DNA of 64,000 bases from Wurfbainia villosa (Eukaryota > Streptophyta > Magnoliopsida > Zingiberales > Zingiberaceae), in NCBI GenBank assembly GCA_025175895.1, contig CM046004.1, positions 46,737,359-46,801,358 of the forward strand. The letters run 5' to 3'. A program made the translations under genes and the position numbers. This document shows positions 22,655 through 35,494 of the stretch, in pieces. Within the stretch, counting starts at the first letter, position 1, and each line of letters starts with the position of its first letter. The notes below the pieces were generated by a model that saw only the letters and a program-made list of their open reading frames with translations, did not search any database and had not been told where the DNA came from.

Positions 22655-22967
22655 CTAGAACCAACGGTTGGGATTAAATCCCTAGATCCGATGGTTGTGA
22701 TGAAACCCTAGAATCGACGGTTGGGATTAAATCTCTAGATCCGACGGTTGGGATGAAACCCTAGATTCGACGATTGGGATGAAACCCTAGATCTGACGGT
22801 TGGGATGAAACCCTAGATCTGACAGTTGGGATGAAACCCTAGATCTGACGGTTGGGATGAAATCCTAGATCCGACGGTTGGGATGAAACCCTAGATCCGA
22901 CGGTTGGGATAAAACCCTAGATACGACGGTGGAGATTAAATCCCTAGATCCGACGGTGGAGATTAAA
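22655..22967 (+). repeat. Intra-LTR minisatellite, about 12 units
   Basis: Same unit as in the 5' LTR of B, with about 12 units. Several units carry AAACCCTAG. A TATA box (CTATAAATA, 22986-22994) follows. Confidence 0.9.
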
Positions 22968-23787
22968 GGAGGCTTAAGCTCAATTCTATAAATAGAGGGC
23001 TTAGGTTGGGCGGCAAGGATGGTGCTTGGAAATTAGGGTTTGCCTATCTAGAAGTGGGCGGCAACAAACCCTAAAGGAGTTAGGGTTTTGGGTGGCTAGA
23101 AGTGGGCGGCAACATCATTGTTCTCCCTAGGGTTTTGGCCGGCGCCCCTCTTCCTCTTCTCATCCTTTGCCGGTTCTCTTCTTCCTCCCTTTTCTCCTTG
23201 GTGGCTGGCGGCAACATTGATACAAGGTTGGGCAGTATTCATCCATATCCCATCTTGGTGGCCGGCGGTTACATCGAGCTCCTTGGCTTGGTGGCCGGTT
23301 CTAGAAAGGAGAAGAAGTTTTGTTTGGTTCTTCTCTTTGTTTGCAGCGAACAAGGAAGGGAAGAACGCGATCTAGAAGGCTTCTACTCGTGGAGGATCTT
23401 CGCCCACATGTCGTCCACGAGGAGGATAGGACATACGGTAGAAGATCGTGAGGTATAAAAGTTTTACAACTTTATTTTCTGATCTTAGAATGTTCTTTTA
23501 TGTGTTGATTATACAAGTGTGAATTTGTATATATTTTGTATAATCATGGCCCCCAAAGACAAACACAAAAACCGGCGATCCGTCCGTCGTCTCTTCCGCG
23601 GCTAACCAACTAGAAGAGTTGTGTTGCTTGAACAACTAGTTTGTTCAAGCGATCACTCAAGTTGTTAGCACGACAACAAATTGGTTGTGTTAAGGAAACT
23701 CATCCCATCCGGATTAGTTTTTTCATTAGTGAAAAATTTAATCCGGGGACATGGGAGCCAATGAGCCTCCGAAGCAACCACCCTACA

Positions 23788-24794
23788 CACCCCAGCGCAC
23801 TCTACTATCGTTTATTCATATAGATATAAAATCTGACAACCCTACATGATCACACCTCAACTCGCTGCCGATCACAGCCCAAGAACAACTACATTAACAC
23901 CCATAGACTCGTTTACGGCTCACTCACAGCCGGCCAAAACATCACCTCACAGCCCTCTTTTTAGACCAAGATCAACCTTATTCACAACCAACAATTACAG
24001 CTCTAATACAAGGCATAAATAGCGCATCACAACCGTTCACAACAAGGTCTACACCAAACTTATCCCCCTTTAATTATAGCCGCACAGCCGACACATCCTG
24101 TTCATAGTTGTTTGACCATTCACAACTCACACAGACCCATTCACAACACATCACAGCCAACAACCCTCACATCCCGTTCAACACTTCACAACAAACCCAT
24201 AGCCATCTCCACATGCAATATTTACCGTAAGAAATTCACAGAACAAAAAGGAGAATTACTCTTCCTTACTAGATGTTGAACCCCATCGACAGCAAAGTCC
24301 CCAACAATCGACAGCCACCCATTTTCACGATTCCACTGTCCGCCGAAACCTTCCACTGCCCAAACTAAATCAAGCTCAACGAGGGAGAAAAATAACACAT
24401 CTTGGAGTCAATTTCATCCACGGTAGGGAGGAGATAATCGCTCACCTATCCTCAGCACTGGTCGGCAGAGGAGATCAGCAACTTACGATAGAAAGACCCG
24501 AAGGTGGCTTGCTTCCACAGCACTTGAGAAGTTCGGCTCCTGATCGACCTACTGCCGCCTCGAATTGCTGGCCACATCGAGATCGAGAGGCGTCTGGGTG
24601 AGGCAGAGAAAAGAAATTAAAGGGATATTTCGGCTGGGAAAAATGTTCGACGAAGTCGGCGAGGAGTCGGCTATGGCTAAAATGTTTGGGCAGAGAAATT
24701 GCGTGCGGAAGAAAATGCCGAACGAACCCGGGTCAGATTTTTCTCTGGGTTTTTAATGGGTTATTGAGTTGAGTTTTAAATCAAATAAGACATT
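23788..24794 (-). repeat. Ty3/gypsy 5' LTR remnant
   Basis: It matches 1332-1981 plus 9000 to about 9420, the other LTR of the same gypsy element. It starts abruptly at the right end of B and stops where element C begins. The two gypsy LTR copies show scattered substitutions, so the gypsy insertion is older than A, B and C. Confidence 0.75.
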
Positions 24795-25608
24795 TGTTGG
24801 TAATTGCTTCGAAGGCTCATTGGCTCCCATGACCACGGATTAAAATTTTCACTAATGAAAAAACTAATCCGGATGGGATGAGTTTCCTTAGCACAACCAG
24901 TTCGTCATCGTGCTAACAACTTGAGCGATCGCTTGAACAAACTAGTTGTTCAAGCAACACAACTCTTCTAGTTGGTTAGCCGCGGAAGAGACGACGGACG
25001 GATCGCCGGTTTTTGTGTTTGTCTTCGGGGTCCATGATTATACAAAATACATACAAATGCAAACTAGTATAATCGACACATAAAGAACATGCTAAGATCA
25101 GAAAAAGAAAGTTGTAAAACTTTTATACCTCTTGATCTTCTACCATATGTCCTATCCTCCTCGTGGACGTCGTGTGGGCGAAGATCCTCCACGAGTAGAA
25201 GCCTTCTAGATCACGTTCTTCTCTTCCTTGCTCGCTCCGAACAAAGAGAAGAACCAAACAAAACTCCTTCTCCTTTCTAGAACTGGCCACCAAACCAAGG
25301 AGCTTGATATAACCGTCGGCCAAGGATTAGATGATTGAGCGCCGGCCAACCTTTGTAACAATGTTGCCGCCGACCACCAAGGAATGGGAGAAGCGCCGGC
25401 CACCAATGGATTGGAGAACCGCCGGCCACCAAGGAGAAAAGGAGGAGGAAGATGGAGTGAGCGCCGACCACCAAGGAGAAAAGGAGGAAACCCTAATCTC
25501 CTACCTTGTTGCCGCCCAAACCACTAACCAAACCCTAGCCGCCTAAACTCTTGAGAGGCAAAACCCTAATGCAAAAAACCATCCTTGCCACCCAAGCCTT
25601 AACCCTCT

Positions 25609-25617
25609 ATTTATAGA
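25609..25617 (-). promoter_or_regulatory. TATA box of C LTR
   Basis: CTATAAATA on the minus strand, at the same place relative to the minisatellite as in A and B. Confidence 0.7.
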
Positions 25618-25639
25618 ATTGGGCTTAAGCCTCCTTTAA

Positions 25640-26016
25640 TCTCCACCGTCGAATCTAGGGATTTAATCTCCACCGTCGGATCTAAGGATTTATCCCAACC
25701 GTCGGATCTAGGGTTTAATCCCAACCGTCGAATCTAGGGTTTCATCCCAACCATCGGATCTAGGGATTTAATCCCAACCGTCGGATCAAGGGATTTAATC
25801 TCAATCGTCGGTTCTAGGGATTTAATCCCAACCGTCGGATCTAGGGATTTAATCTCAACAGTCGGTTCTAGGGTTTCATCCCAACTGTCGGATCTAGGGA
25901 TTTAATCCCAACTGTCAGATATAGGGATTTAATCTCAACCGTCGGTTCTAGGGTTTCATCCCAACCGTCGGATCTAGAGATTTAATCTCAACCGTCGGTT
26001 CTAGGGTTTTGTTTTA
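25640..26016 (-). repeat. Intra-LTR minisatellite, about 14 units
   Basis: The same 26-27 bp unit family, here with frequent AACCGACGG and AATCGACGG variants. About 14 units are countable. Confidence 0.9.
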
Positions 26017-26970
26017 CATCCTCGGATCTAGGCTTCTTGAGGATTATATTAGGCTACGATAGGGACCATGAGGAGGAGTTGGATCTTGGGCACCCGATGG
26101 ATCGGAACCACACAAACTTGATCCATCAATGATGTTCCATTCCACTAGAGGATCATCATTGGACTACCTCACCAACCCCCATAAATTAATATGGGCTCCA
26201 TATATTATTTGTACATCCATCTCCCCGTGTTTAAGATATCGAATGTTCGTTAATTAATTGATTTACAGACCATCAATCAATTAACATCTAACTCCTCGAG
26301 TAGTACCACTCAACCTTATCATCATGTTGACTAAGTCAACCAGCTGGGTTTACATGATGAACCTTATGAGCTCCTCAAGTGGACATCATCAACCTAATAT
26401 ATAGGATACGGTTTCCTCCTATAATCAACGGCACACCATGTAAATAATATTATTTCCGAACTTACCGGGCATATTGATTTAATCCATCTAAATCTCACCC
26501 TATGGTAAATAAAAGAAATAAATACTAAGTACATGTGCCCGTTATTATATCGGGATTAAGAGCATGTACAACATAATATCCAAGGTCCGATTCAATTATG
26601 TAGTCAGCAATAAATTGAATCACCTCTATGTCGGTCCTGCTCAATACACCTAAGTGTACTAGTGTAACTCTATGTTCAAGACAAAACAATATCAAGCTAC
26701 ACTACAACCATGCCAATGGTTTGTCCAAAACCATCTTGGTTGTGAGCCTCTACTTATATTCTACAAGGGACTGATAACATGATCTTCTGTGCCACACCAA
26801 GCACCATGTCATCTACAATGTAAAATATTAGACATTATGCACACATATATAAAGTGCAAACAATGATCATGTGATTCTTATTTCAAAATAAAAATGTTCA
26901 TACAAAAAGAGCTAGGCTTTCAGTATACATTCCAACAATCTCCCACTTATACTAAAAGACTATGTTGTCA

Positions 26971-27824
26971 TCACACTGCCATACATCTGATCCCCATGTC
27001 CTCCACATGCCTATCAAACGCTTTCGCTGGAATGGCCTTTGTGAATGGATCTGCCATGTAATCCTCTGATACAATCTTGGCGACAGCTACTTCTCCTCGC
27101 TTTACGATCTCTCGTATCAGGTGGTACTTGCGCTCAATGTGTTTACTCGCCTTATGGGTTCATGGTTCCTTCGAGTTTGCAACTGCACCACTGTTATCAC
27201 AATAAATTGTGATAGATCTGGGCAAACCAGGAATCACATCCAAGTCCATCAAGAAGTTTTTGAGCCATACAACTTCCTTGGCTACCTCAGAGGCTGCCAC
27301 ATACTTAGCTTCCATGGTAGAGTCCGCCATGCATTTATGCTTGACACTCCTCCATACTATGGCTCCACCTCCAAAAGTAAACACAAACCCCGAGGTAGAC
27401 TTACTGTTGTCTCTATCTTATTGGAAATCCGAATCTGTGTAACCCACAGGGACTAATTGATCTGCCCGGTAAACCAACATATAATCCCTAATCCTTCTCA
27501 GGTACTTCAATATATGCTTTACCGCAGTCCAATGTCCCTGTCCAGGATTACTCTGATATATGCTAACCATGCCCACGACAAAGTAGATATCTGGTCTCGT
27601 ACATAGCATAGCATACATGAGGCTTCATATTGCCGAAGCATAAGGAACCGCCTTCATCTCCTCTATCTCCTTTGATGTTTTGGGACACATCTCTTTAGAT
27701 AAAGGAACTTCATGCCTAAAAGGTAGAAAACCTTTCTTGGAGTTCTGCATGCTAAAATGAGCAAGGATAGTGTCAATGTATGAAGCTTGAGATAAGCACA
27801 ACATCCTTTTCTTGCAATCCCTTA
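26971..27824 (-). pseudogene. Copia RT C-terminus and RNase H (element C)
   Basis: RNase H pieces: NCLRHK-type tail with the natural stop at 26971, a segment at 27160-27384 with FGGGAIVWRSVK, STMEAKY and YCDNSGAVANSKEP ending in TGA (Arg to stop), and 27418-27618 with YAMLCTRPDIYF and GYTDSDFQ. Each piece is separated by a stop or a frameshift. Near 27830 a short deletion and a stop after GHILK separate it from the main pol frame. Confidence 0.85.
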
Positions 27825-30800
27825 TTACTTAAGGATGTGTCCCACTTCTCCCAAGTCCTTCATGTCAAACTGTTTGGATAACCATACCCTTACGTCTGAT
27901 AACACTCTGATATTGTTGCCAACTAACAAAATGTCATCTACGTATAGTACAAGAAATACCACTACGTTTCCATCACATCTCTTGTATACACAAGCCTCAT
28001 CCGGACTTTGAATAAATCCATATGACTGGATTACCTCATCAAAGAGGATGTTCCAAGATCTAGAAGCTTGCTTCAATCCATAAATGGACCGATTAAGCTT
28101 ACATACAAGATGCTCTTTGCCTTTAGCAATGAATCCCTCTTGTTGCTGCATATAGATGTTCTCCTCAAGACTTCCATTAAGGAAAGCTGTCTTGACATCC
28201 ATCTGCCAAATCTCATAATCCATATGAGCAGCTATAGATAAGAGAATCCGGATAGACTTAAGCATAGCCACCGGCGAAAAGGTCTCCTCATAATCGATAC
28301 CCTCTTTCTGAGTATACCCTTTCGCAACAAGCCTAGCTTTGAAGGTCTCAACCTTCCCATCTACTCCTCTCTTTCTCTCGTAGATCCACTTGCATCCAAT
28401 GGCTTTTACACCATCGAGTGGTTCTACTAGCTCCAAGACCTGATTAGAATCCATAGATTCTATCTCTGAATTCATCGCTCTTTGCCAAGATACCGCATCT
28501 CTATCTTGGAGTGCCTCGTCATATGTCCAGGGATCAGGTTCATGTTCACCAGGGACTAAGTCCGAAGACTCTCCCAAAAACATGAATCTCTTGGGTTGTC
28601 TAACAACCCTCCCACTACGATGAGGTGCCTCCTGTGTATGCTCCGTGACACGCGATACAGTGACTTGTGGTATGTCCTCTTGTACCGGTGGTACTGAAGT
28701 CGGGAATTCCCCTGTCAACTCCTCAAGAACAATCCTACTCGTGGGCTTGTGGTTCATCACATAGTCCTCCTCTAGAAATCTGGCATTCGTACTCACGATC
28801 ACCTTCTGATCTCTAGGACTATAGAATAAACCACCCTTCGTTCCCTTAGGGTAGCTAACAAACAAGCGTACTTCTGTACGAGATTCCAACTTACCAGCAT
28901 CTCCCTTCAGCACATGTGTTGGACTACCCCAAATCTGAAAATGTCTTAGACTAGGCTTTCGCCCAGTCCACAACTCTGTGGGAGTAGAGGGTACTGACTT
29001 AGATGGAACCAAGTTCAGAATGTGTGCTGCTATTTCAAGAGCAAACCCCCAGAACGAATCAGGTAACTCATAATAACTCATCATCGATCTGACCATCTCC
29101 ATAAGAGTCCTATTCCTTCGCTCCGCCACACCATTCTGCTGGGGTGTGCCAGGTGCGGACAATTGGGATTGAATCCCAGCCTTTGATAAGTAACTCCTAA
29201 ACTCTCCCAAGAGGTACTCGCCACCACGATCAGATCGTAGTTTCTTGATACTTTTACCTTGACGGTTCTCCACATCGACCTTGAATTCTTTGAACCTGTC
29301 AAAGCATTCAGACTTGCGGCGCATCAAGTAAATGTATCCATATCTTGAATAATCGTCTATAAAAGAGATGAAATATTCAAAACCACCTCTGGCCTAGATA
29401 GACATAGGACCACAAAAATCAGAATGAACCAATTCTAACACATCTTTGGCTCTATACCCCTTGGCCTTGAAAGGCCTCTTGGTCATTTTACCTTCCAAGC
29501 AAGATTCGCAGGTTGGGAGATCCTCCACTACTAATGAACCCAAAGGTCCATCAGCTATCAACCTTTGAATTCTTCTCAGGTTAATATGACTAAGCCTTAG
29601 ATGCCAAAGATATGTCTGGTTCATTTTCGAAGGTTCTTTTCTCTTATTAGACTTAGAAGATGAGTTATTTACTTCTATATGCATCGTGGGAGTTTTCAGT
29701 TCAAGAGTATACAAATTGCCAACTAATGTACCAGAACAGATAATCTCCCTATTCCTTTTTATAACCACTTTGTCATTAAAAGAAACAGAATATCCATACA
29801 TAAACAATTTAGAAACTGAAATTAAATTCTTTCTAAAAGTAGGTACATAAAGACAATTTGTCAAAACCAAAACTTTATTCCTATCAAAAGATAAATAAAC
29901 GTCTCCCACTGCAATAGCCGCCACCTTTGAAGCATTGCCCATGAAGACGGTAATCTCTCCCTCAGCTAGTCGTCGGATTTCCTGGAACCCCTGCAAAGTA
30001 TTACAGACATGATCAATGGCTCCTATATCTACACACCAGGCACTGGTAGATAACATTGCTAAACATGTTTCAACAACTAAACAAGAAGATATACCTTTGT
30101 TCTTTCGGCGAGGATAGTACGCCTTCCAATGTCCAGTCTGCTTGCAAGTGAAACACTTGCCTTTCGGCTTCTTCACTCCTGCCTGAGGTCCCACTGCCAC
30201 TTTCTTTGCTCCACCTTGCTTCTTCTTCTTCTTACTTTTCGGTTTAGAAGAAGAAACCTTCTGAGCAACCATGGCTTGAGCGCTTTGACAAAAAAGCCCC
30301 TCTACCGCCTGGAGTTCTATCAGAAGCTCCGCCAATGAATACAACCTTTTGTTCATGTTGTAGTTGAGGCGGAACTGCCCAAAACTCCTAGGCAGAGACT
30401 GGAGAATGATATCGACCTGGGTTTCCCCATCGATCTCATCTCCGAGGACTTCCATCTCATTAAGATGAGCCATCATCTTGAGAACATGATCCCTAACGGG
30501 TGTTCCCTCGATCATGGTGGTCGTCATCAAGTTTCTCATCGCCTCCTGTCTAGCCGCCCTACTCAGATGTCCGAAAAGTTCCTTGAGATTGATCATCATG
30601 TCATAAGCTGTGGCCATGGCCTGATGCTGATGTTGCAGCACATTTGACATAGATGCCAAAATGTAACACCGCGCCATCTCATCTGCCTTGATCCATTTCT
30701 TATAATGTTCTTTCTCCTTTTCATCAGAGTCATCGATGGGCTTAGGAGGACAGACCTCGAAGAGTATAAATTTGTACTCCTCCGCAGTTAAGACAATATC

Positions 30801-30881
30801 CATATTTCTTTTCCAATCAATATAGTTTGGTCCAGTAAGTTTATTTTCTTTTAATATCACAGCAAGTGGGTTGAAAGCCAT
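27825..30881 (-). pseudogene. Copia gag-protease-integrase-RT polyprotein (element C)
   Basis: One reading frame of about 1018 codons from MAFNPLAVILKENKLTG to the RT connection, broken by a single TAG at 29394-29396 (CAG to TAG within CGPMSIQARGG). Order: gag core, lysine run, zinc knuckle, protease, GAG-pre-integrase, integrase with HSDFCGP, LRSDRGGEYL and NGVAERRN, then RT with LYVDDILLVGNN near 27935. Two inactivating substitutions are visible: the knuckle reads CFTCKQTGHWKAYY (last Cys lost) and the protease site reads DIGAID instead of DTGATD. It is the best preserved copy of the family in this window. Confidence 0.93.
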
Positions 30882-31527
30882 TTGAAAAACTTAAGAATCA
30901 CAATGATCAAAATATTAGATTTCAAATATTATTGATTCCTTAAAACAATAAAATTCTGAAATCAACCAACACCTCAAAACACCGAGAATATCGCATGCCA
31001 CGATAGTATGGACGTATACGAATTCTACATTTGTAAAAGGAGGTTTTACCCATTAATTTTATTATCTTGTCAACCTTACTTTTTGACAAATAAAATTAAT
31101 AGTTGGTTCCTCTTTGGCCCTACAAATAAAAGCAGCGTCTCCGATGGGGAGGATACTTTTTATTTGCATCTAAGTGTGCACCATTACACGATACTAAGAG
31201 AATTATTTCGGATTATGTGCCTTACCGATGGGGAAGTACACACGCTCCTAAATAATTTTCTATAACCATTATTTGACCTAGTGATCCGCAAACAAACCCA
31301 TCCGATGGGGAGGAAGACACTCAGAGCCAACGTGCAAGTTTGTTGCATCACACGTCAAATTGTAATGGAGGCCGCGGGAATTAATTAAAATGTCCCTCTC
31401 CCACTTAGTAAATTGACAATGAGGAATTTTCAAGCATACACAACATGCATATAAAACAAATCAGTAATAAATATGGAAAAAATAGAATTTTCCCAACTAT
31501 TATGGCATTGTTCTCCAATACGCATCC
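30882..31527 (-). other. Leader of element C, truncated
   Basis: Colinear with the B leader. Three CCCCATCGG motifs on the minus strand lie near 31143, 31228 and 31304, and the polypurine-like tract is at 31394-31407. The leader ends at 31527, before the PBS. Confidence 0.78.
31394..31407 (-). other. Polypurine-tract look-alike in leader (C)
   Basis: TAAGTGGGAGAGGG on the minus strand, identical to B. Confidence 0.6.
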
Positions 31528-32487
31528 TTGTTTTGAACATGCATATGTAGATGACATTATTTTTGGCTCAACAAATGATGAACTCCTTCAAGATTTCATC
31601 AAAAATATGGAGAATGAGTTTGAAATGAGTTTAGTTGGAGAACTAAATTTCTTCCTAGGTTTACAAGTCAAACAAACAAATGAAAGAATTTATATATACC
31701 AAACGAAATATGCCAAAGAAATTATCATGAAATTTGATTTGAAAAATTCTAAGGTAGTTTCAACTCCTATGGCATCCAACACAAAAATAGATAATGATCA
31801 AGAAGGTAATATAATTGACCCAAAATTTTATAGAAGCATGATTGGTAGCCTTCTATACCTAACCGCTAGTAGACCCGATATTTTATTTGTGGTAGGTATG
31901 TGTGCAAGATATCAATCTTGTGCCAAAGAGTCCCATTTAGTAGTCGTTAAGAGAATTTTAAGATATATCAAAGGCACACTAAATGTAGGACTTTGGTACC
32001 CTAGGACAAAATCTTTTGATTTGGTTGGGTACACCGATTCTGACTATGTAGATTGCAAGTTGGATCGGAAGAGTACAAGTGGTGGATGCTAATTTCTTGG
32101 ATCCTCCCTAGTTAGTTGAAGTAGTAGAAAGCAACCTTGTGTTGCTTTGTCCACCACCGAAGCCGAATATGTGGCTATGGGTGATTTTGTGGCTCAATTA
32201 CTTTGGATGAGACACACTTTAGAGGACTATGAGCTACACTACTCCAATGTCAAGATTTATTGTGTTAATGTGAGTACCATAAATTTGACAAAAAATATGG
32301 TACATCACTCTAGGACTAACCACATTGAAGTGAAGCATCACTTCATTAGAGATCATGTGGCAAAGGGGGACATTGAAGTCAATTACATAGAATCCAATTC
32401 CAACCTAGCCGACATATTCACCAAGGCTCTCCACGAAGTGGATTATTCATCACTTAGGAGATAACTTGGAATGTGCTTAGTAGAATA
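31528..32487 (+). pseudogene. SIRE-like RT C-terminus and RNase H (element H)
   Basis: RT starts in the catalytic block AYVDDIIFGSTNDELL, with NFFLGLQVKQ, LYLTASRPDILF and GYTDSDYVD. RNase H follows with STTEAEYVAMGDF and HSRTNHIEVKHHF, and the tail NLADIFTKAL. Stops are at 32090 (after STSGGC), at the Trp of SWSSRKQ (TGA near 32117) and at 32462. The block usually read YCDN is YCVN here, so a catalytic Asp of the RNase H is lost. Inactive on several counts. Confidence 0.88.
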
Positions 32488-33440
32488 GAGGTCTAGGTTT
32501 GCATGATCGTATAGAAAATCTAAGACTATACCTCTAAGCATCTCACAAAAATACCTAAGAAACCATGATTTTTGTATTGAGCCACTTAGACAATATGTGA
32601 GATATTAGGAAGATGCATTTGGTTCATCATGCTTGTTATGATGCATTACTATGAACCAAAATATCATCTAGAGACATTAATCCTTCATTGAACCAATCAC
32701 TGGAAAGGCTTATGTACAATTGATGTGCATATAGTTCTAAGAACATGATTGGAAATGTCAAATAAAATATATTTTAAACTATGTTTATTATATTTTAAAA
32801 AATAGTTTTCACTTGACAAGCAAAAGTGGCACAAAGTATTAAAAATTCATTAAAGCTTTTGCTAGTTCTCAAGATTGTATCATTTTCGAAATCTGGAAAA
32901 CATATATTTTTTAATTTTTTTTTTCCTTGATAGAAAATGGTTTCAGAAATGTGTCCACAAAATTTTGTGATTTCTTGATATTTCTTATATTTTTGGTGCA
33001 TTTCTGAAGTTGTGTTAAAAAGGTTGAAATTGGCATTTCAGGATTGACAGTCGACTGCTTCAGTAATCAGTCGACTACCACACTATTTCTGCAGTTCCAG
33101 TCCTGTTCTATCGTCTTAAGTGTAATACTAAATGTTTTAACACTATGGTATAATAATCCAAGTTATTAAGCTTTGCTCAACATGTTGTTAACACATCATG
33201 AAACTTGTCTTGGATTAAGGGGGAGCCTTATTTCTATCGGATACCTTTGTTCAAGACATACCTAAACTTTACTTGTGCATAACTTAATTTCCTTTAGACC
33301 TTCTCTTTTTGATGTATGTCAAAGGGGGAGAAGGGAAATTTAAATTAGGATTCATATTGATATATGATGTTTAATGTTTATTTCTGAGCATATTTCAAGA
33401 CCTAACTTAAATGATTGCCAAACATCAAAAAGGGGGAAAT
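32488..33440 (+). other. 3' untranslated region of element H
   Basis: No coding signal. It contains several AAGGGGGAG tracts (near 33218, 33325 and 33429), two AGTCGACT words near 33052-33078, and GATGTATGTCAAA next to a G-tract. The last tract (AAAAAGGGGGAAAT) abuts the LTR and is the likely polypurine primer. Confidence 0.75.
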
Positions 33441-34580
33441 TGTTGGTGCAACAATGCCCCAAGCATTTATGTCTTTTGATGTTTGGATAATCATTTGTAG
33501 CTAGTAATTAATTGTGATTTAATTGAGAATGTGTTAAGTGATTGGGAAATCCAAGTATGAAGACTTGGTGAAGGAAAGTCCAAGTGTTATCTTGGCAAGA
33601 GAAGTCCAAGGAAAGTTCTTGGCAGCATAAGTCCAAGCATGTAGTCTTGGCAGCGTAAAGTCCAAGTCAACCTTGGCAAAGGAAGACCAAAGGCATGGTC
33701 TTGGCAGCATAAGTCCAAGAATGTAGTCTTGGTGGCGTAAAGTCTAAGCGGTCCTTTGGCAAAAGAGAAACCCAAGACATGATGAAACCGAGGGAAGCTC
33801 TTTTAAGCAAGCTCAAAGATGAAGAGTCACTGACTCGGAGGGATCCTGGAGGCGCAAGGCTGAAGGAAGAGCGAGAAGGTTAAGTCTAGGTCTAGGGTGT
33901 TAATTCAAGTATGATTTAATCATACTTGAAGTGTATCTGTCGACTGGTGCTTTATCCTAGTCGACTGATCAGTCACTCGACTAAAGTTGGCTGAATTTTG
34001 TGGCCAACAGTCGACTGTTAGGGTTTCACAGTTGACTGGTCCACAATCAGTCGACTGCTATAAGTGGACGTCAGTATAGAAGGTTCTCCAGTCGAATGAT
34101 CTCTTAGAGCACTTGACAAGTTACTCAATCAGTCGATTGATTGCATAATCAGTCGACTGATCAGAGTTTCGTTGGGTAGTGACGATCGCGTATCCTGCTC
34201 GTCAGAAGCCATTAGATGGCGACTGCTACAGTAGCTGCTAGTGCTCTTATTGCTAACATACTCTCAAGCTCCCACGTTTTTCTTAAGCTTTCTAAGTGTT
34301 TTAATCCTTCTCTTCTCCAATCTTCATATTCATCATTTGTAAGAAGAGGAGAGTCTTGTAAGTGAAAACTTTCTTAGTGGAGATTTGATTGGATTGATCC
34401 ACCTTAAGGATCGCCATGGAGTAGGAGTTTAATCTCCGAACCATGTAAAATTCTTCTGGTTAACGATTGTCTTTTTATTCTCTTATTTTCTTTTGTATTT
34501 GTATTTGCTTTCGCTAATCACAATTCTAGAATTCAAGAGAAGTTATTCATCACCCTCTAGCCTTCCAAAGATCCCCAACA
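33441..34580 (+). repeat. 3' LTR of element H
   Basis: TGTTGGTGCAACAATGCC to GATCCCCAACA, 1140 bp. It has the same start and plan as the D and E LTRs: CCAAG/CTTGG minisatellite (33560-33780), a cluster of AGTCGACT words (33955-34170) and a GATCCCC end. Confidence 0.88.
33560..33780 (+). repeat. CCAAG/CTTGG minisatellite in H LTR
   Basis: Imperfect units of the type AAGTCCAAGnnnGTCTTGGCA, each with a CCAAG...CTTGG inverted pair. Related arrays are in D and E. Confidence 0.75.
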
Positions 34581-34766
34581 AAAAGGACCAGAGATAAGCA
34601 TGAGTGTCGAGCGATGGTAAGGTCGCGTCCTCCGTACGGGGACAACCATAGGTGGCGATCTAACTAAGACTTTTGGAGGAAGGTCTAGGTCGAGATCGGA
34701 TGGTAAGGAACCATCATTTCATGTTTTCTATGCTAAATCTTTATTGTAGTTGAGTGAACAAGATGA
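34581..34766. other. Unassigned 186-bp spacer
   Basis: It lies between the end of the H LTR and the start of the E LTR. No similarity to other parts of the window and no coding signal is seen. Its last bases (GATGA) would be the left target copy of E. Confidence 0.5.
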
Positions 34767-35494
34767 TGTAGGAACGTTCGTGACCGCTAGAGGGAGGTGA
34801 ATAGTGGATTTTCATTGTGGATGGAATTCGATCATATTCATCTCTACAATGCTTGTTATGTGTAGCGGAATATATATAATAGCAATAACAAAAATGAAGA
34901 TAAATACAAATACACCAATACACAAGTATGTAACGTGGTTCAAAACCTTATGATTCCTACTCCACGGATTGGGCTCGAATGAGCCATAGTGATGCAAACA
35001 CCACCACTATAACAATAATACTCCTTCTCGACAACAAGTCGGAGGTAGAGAAACCTCTTACAATGATTAAAAAAGTAATACAAAAAAATACAAGTAAATA
35101 AACTAAAATGCAAGTAAAGAAAACTTTACAAAGAGCTTTTGGATGTATGTTTGATGATTGCCTTGGACTAGCCTTGAAGACTTTGATTTTCACCAGAAAA
35201 TCGCCTAAGAAAATCGATTCCAAATCCCTCATTCCATGCTACTTTTATAACCTGCATTCTGTTGGTGCAATCGGCCCAGGTCACGATTGACCGGACTCGA
35301 GTTTGACTCGAGTGATGTTTTGATGTTTGACAAAGTGAGTTGACATTGATATTTGACATTAATGTATGTTGATGTTTTGGGGTGATTGTTTATACAATCA
35401 ACCCGGGTTATGTTTAACCAGACTCGAGTTTGACTCGAGGGAGACTTTGATGGTTGACTAGAGTTGACCATGTCATGGAAAGTCCATGTTTTGA

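Larger units (their letters stand above)
12447..23787 (+). mobile_element. Ty1/copia element B (with nested solo LTR)
   Basis: Full order: 5' LTR (12447-14530, first 19 bp missing), PBS, leader, gag, protease, integrase, RT, RNase H, polypurine tract and 3' LTR (19503-23787, split by solo LTR S). About 9.1 kb without S. The right end (CCTACA) joins gypsy LTR at a position equal to 1332. The left end joins gypsy RT. B therefore inserted in the gypsy 5' LTR and a later deletion removed the left border. Pol is broken in several places. Confidence 0.92.
19503..23787 (+). repeat. 3' LTR of element B, split by solo LTR S
   Basis: It starts TGTTGGAATGTATACTG and ends CCACCCTACA. Without the nested 2210 bp (S plus one target copy) it is 2075 bp. 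It matches the 5' LTR closely, including the CAACCACCCTACA end. Confidence 0.93.
24795..26937 (-). repeat. 3' LTR of element C
   Basis: 2143 bp. On the minus strand it runs from TGTTGGAATGTATACTG (26937) to ATTACCAACA (24795). The terminus differs from A (CTTCCATCA) and B (CACCCTACA). Confidence 0.92.
24795..31527 (-). mobile_element. Ty1/copia element C, 5' truncated
   Basis: Minus-strand copy of the A/B family. It contains the 3' LTR (24795-26937), polypurine tract, nearly open gag-pol (27825-30881) and part of the leader (30882-31527). PBS and 5' LTR are absent because the sequence switches to SIRE-like element H at 31527/31528. The left flank ACATT (24790-24794) would be the target copy, but its partner is lost. 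Confidence 0.92.
31528..34580 (+). mobile_element. SIRE-like copia element H, 3' half
   Basis: Plus-strand remnant: RT C-terminal part and RNase H, a 0.95-kb 3' untranslated region, the polypurine tract and the 3' LTR. The 5' part is missing, replaced by element C. The RT/RNase H blocks (AYVDDIIFGS, HHFIRDHVAKGD) and the long AAGGGGGAG-studded 3' region fit the SIRE/Maximus group. Confidence 0.85.
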
